A stretch of 32,506 bases of DNA from DHVE2 group archaeon (GTDB lineage Archaea; Thermoplasmatota; Thermoplasmata; Thermoplasmatales; Aciduliprofundaceae). Shown one piece after another: positions 31,515 to 32,506 of this stretch; position 1 is the stretch's first letter; the number at the start of each line of letters is the position of its first letter. Under the pieces are notes generated by a model. The model searched no databases. It had not been told where the DNA came from and worked only from the letters and a program-made list of their open reading frames with translations. A program made the position numbers and the translations under genes. The DNA is taken from the NCBI GenBank assembly GCA_027023265.1, contig JALVVV010000041.1, positions 1 through 32,506 of the forward strand, given 5' to 3'.

Positions 31515-32276
31515 TTACAAATCAATCTCCATCGCTATCGGCGCGTGGTCCGAGCCCATGACATCGCTCAGAATCCACGATTTTTTTACCTTATCCTTCA
31601 GATCTGGGCTCACTATGAAGTAATCCACTCTCCATCCAATATTACGTGCGCGGGCGTTGAAGCGGTAAGACCACCACGTGTAGTGCCCGCCTTCTTTGGT
31701 GAATAACCTGAAGGTGTCAATCCACCCATCGCCGATGAACTCGTCCATCCACGCACGCTCCTCTGGCGTGAATCCCGCATTCTTCACGTTCTGCTTCGGA
31801 TTCGCCAAATCAATTTCCTTATGCGCCACATTAAAATCTCCCGTTAAAATCACGCCCTTCTTCTCGCGCAATTCATTCAAGTATTGATGAATTTTCCTGT
31901 CAAATTCAATTTTGAAATCCAAGCGAGTTAATTCGTGCTGGGAATTAGGAAAGTAAGCATTGACGAAGTAGAATTTTTCGTATTCCGCCGTTATCACGCG
32001 ACCTTCCGAGTCAAACTTCTCCTCTCCGATTCCGTAATCAACCCTGACGGGTTTGATCTTGGTGAACAACGCGGTGCCGGAGTATCCTTTTCTCTTAGCA
32101 GGATTGATATAAATGTAATAACCAGGAAAATTTTTCACCTCCGGAGGTATGCTCTTTGCATCTGCCTTGATTTCCTGTATTGCTAAAATGTCTGGAGCGT
32201 ACTTTTTCAGAAAATCCAGGAATCCCTTTCTCACGCATGCGCGTATCCCGTTCACATTCCATGAAATGAGAATCAT
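31515..32276 (-). CDS. xthA: Exodeoxyribonuclease III / AP endonuclease
   Basis: Cuts at abasic sites and degrades DNA 3' to 5' in base excision repair; 253 residues when started at the ATG at 32276. Signatures: SWNVNGIRA (Asn7), AIQEIKAD (Glu35), GYSGTALFTK, TGDFNVAH (Asp and Asn), WRVDYFIVSPDL and the final GSDHAPI (catalytic Asp-His). The earlier in-frame start would add 19 codons ahead of the TATA box; the family begins at MxLISWNVNG, so the shorter form is chosen. It lies between the ATPase and the right-hand element. Confidence 0.96.
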   Translation of the reverse strand: MILISWNVNGIRACVRKGFLDFLKKYAPDILAIQEIKADAKSIPPEVKNFPGYYIYINPAKRKGYSGTALFTKIKPVRVDYGIGEEKFDSEGRVITAEYEKFYFVNAYFPNSQHELTRLDFKIEFDRKIHQYLNELREKKGVILTGDFNVAHKEIDLANPKQNVKNAGFTPEERAWMDEFIGDGWIDTFRLFTKEGGHYTWWSYRFNARARNIGWRVDYFIVSPDLKDKVKKSWILSDVMGSDHAPIAMEIDL

Positions 32277-32293
32277 ATGAAGGTATTGGTTGC

Positions 32294-32306
32294 TATTTAT
32301 TAATAA
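32294..32306 (-). promoter_or_regulatory. TATA box of xthA
   Basis: TTATTAATAAATA on the minus strand, centred 24 bases before the ATG at 32276. Confidence 0.55.
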
Positions 32307-32379
32307 TTTCACCTTGCCCTTTGAATTGAGCAAGTAAAATAATTATATGAAGGATATCCCTGTTCGATAATCTATTATG

Positions 32380-32506
32380 CGGGTGAGTTGAATTCCCCGA
32401 AAAACATGGAATAATGGAGATAAAAATAGAGTAAAACTACACATAAAGGTCATAAGCAAGGACCTTAAAAAGAAGGAGTTTAGAAGCGGAGGAGAAAGAG
32501 CGAGTG
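32380..32506 (-). mobile_element. Tail of a related IS5/IS4-like element, inverted, cut by the window edge
   Basis: Read on the minus strand it matches the right end of the element at 25583-25701 through the transposase 3' end, the noncoding tail with CATTATTCCATG and the terminal GAATTCAACTCACCCG. The two copies differ by scattered changes and one gap, so they are not the product of a very recent event. It defines the terminal end at 32380. Confidence 0.8.
32437..32506 (-). CDS. Transposase C terminus, partial at window edge
   Basis: Minus-strand frame ending ASKLLLFKVLAYDLYV with stop TAG at 32437-32439. This repeats the end of the left-hand transposase (ASKLLLFKVLAYDLYI). The rest lies outside the window, so whether this copy is intact cannot be said. 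Confidence 0.75.
   Translation of the reverse strand, partial: TRSFSSASKLLLFKVLAYDLYV

Noticed and set aside
1-32506. tRNA or rRNA genes and CRISPR arrays
   Set aside because: I found no cloverleaf-like sequence with T-loop GTTCRA pattern in the gaps and no regularly spaced repeats; the gaps are short and AT-rich.

Overview
The window looks like chromosomal DNA of a euryarchaeon. The evidence is the set of archaeal information-processing genes: a TiaS-type tRNA-Ile2 agmatinylcytidine synthase, a Pus10 tRNA pseudouridine synthase, a type II methionine aminopeptidase, and an RPA with its RPA-associated OB-fold partner. Many genes have a TATA-like box 23 to 29 bases upstream of the start codon, which suggests leaderless mRNAs; a minority have a strong GGAGGTGA-like ribosome site. 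An AT-rich thermoplasmatotal relative such as Aciduliprofundum fits, but this is inference from gene content and style, not a database match.

Left part (1-18.9 kb), ordinary chromosome. It opens with a signalling operon of FHA protein, Ser/Thr kinase and PP2C phosphatase joined by 4-base overlaps. Then come tsaC-map, a small membrane protein, tiaS, a long coiled-coil protein, pus10 (convergent), a PAP2 phosphatase, mutS, carbamate kinase (convergent), an MgtE/SLC41-like cation transporter, a CPA2-type Na+/H+ antiporter, the RPA pair, and a divergent HD-domain hydrolase.

Middle (18.9-24.9 kb). Here are a membrane-anchored surface protein of unknown function, an alpha/beta hydrolase, hisS, a small Cys-rich protein, a two-TM protein of unknown function and a D-2-hydroxyacid dehydrogenase.

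Right part (24.9 kb to the end), accessory and rearranged. A deleted IS5/IS4-like element (24947-25701) and the tail of a related element in the opposite orientation at the right edge (from 32380) enclose about 6.7 kb. Inside is a tandemly duplicated cassette: a secreted legumain-like (C13) peptidase with calcium-binding repeats, a tiny membrane protein and a membrane-anchored EF-hand-like protein. The second peptidase copy is truncated and has an in-frame TAG. The first carries an 11-base G tract in its signal peptide. A SemiSWEET transporter, a scarred partial copy of the dehydrogenase gene, a DUF234-type ATPase/nuclease with a palindrome over its start codon, and xthA follow.

Best leads for new biology: the peptidase cassette with its possible poly-G switch; a possible 32-residue upstream peptide with an Asp-Glu-Pro-Pro-Pro run overlapping the start of the cation transporter; and the duplication/deletion history around the dehydrogenase.
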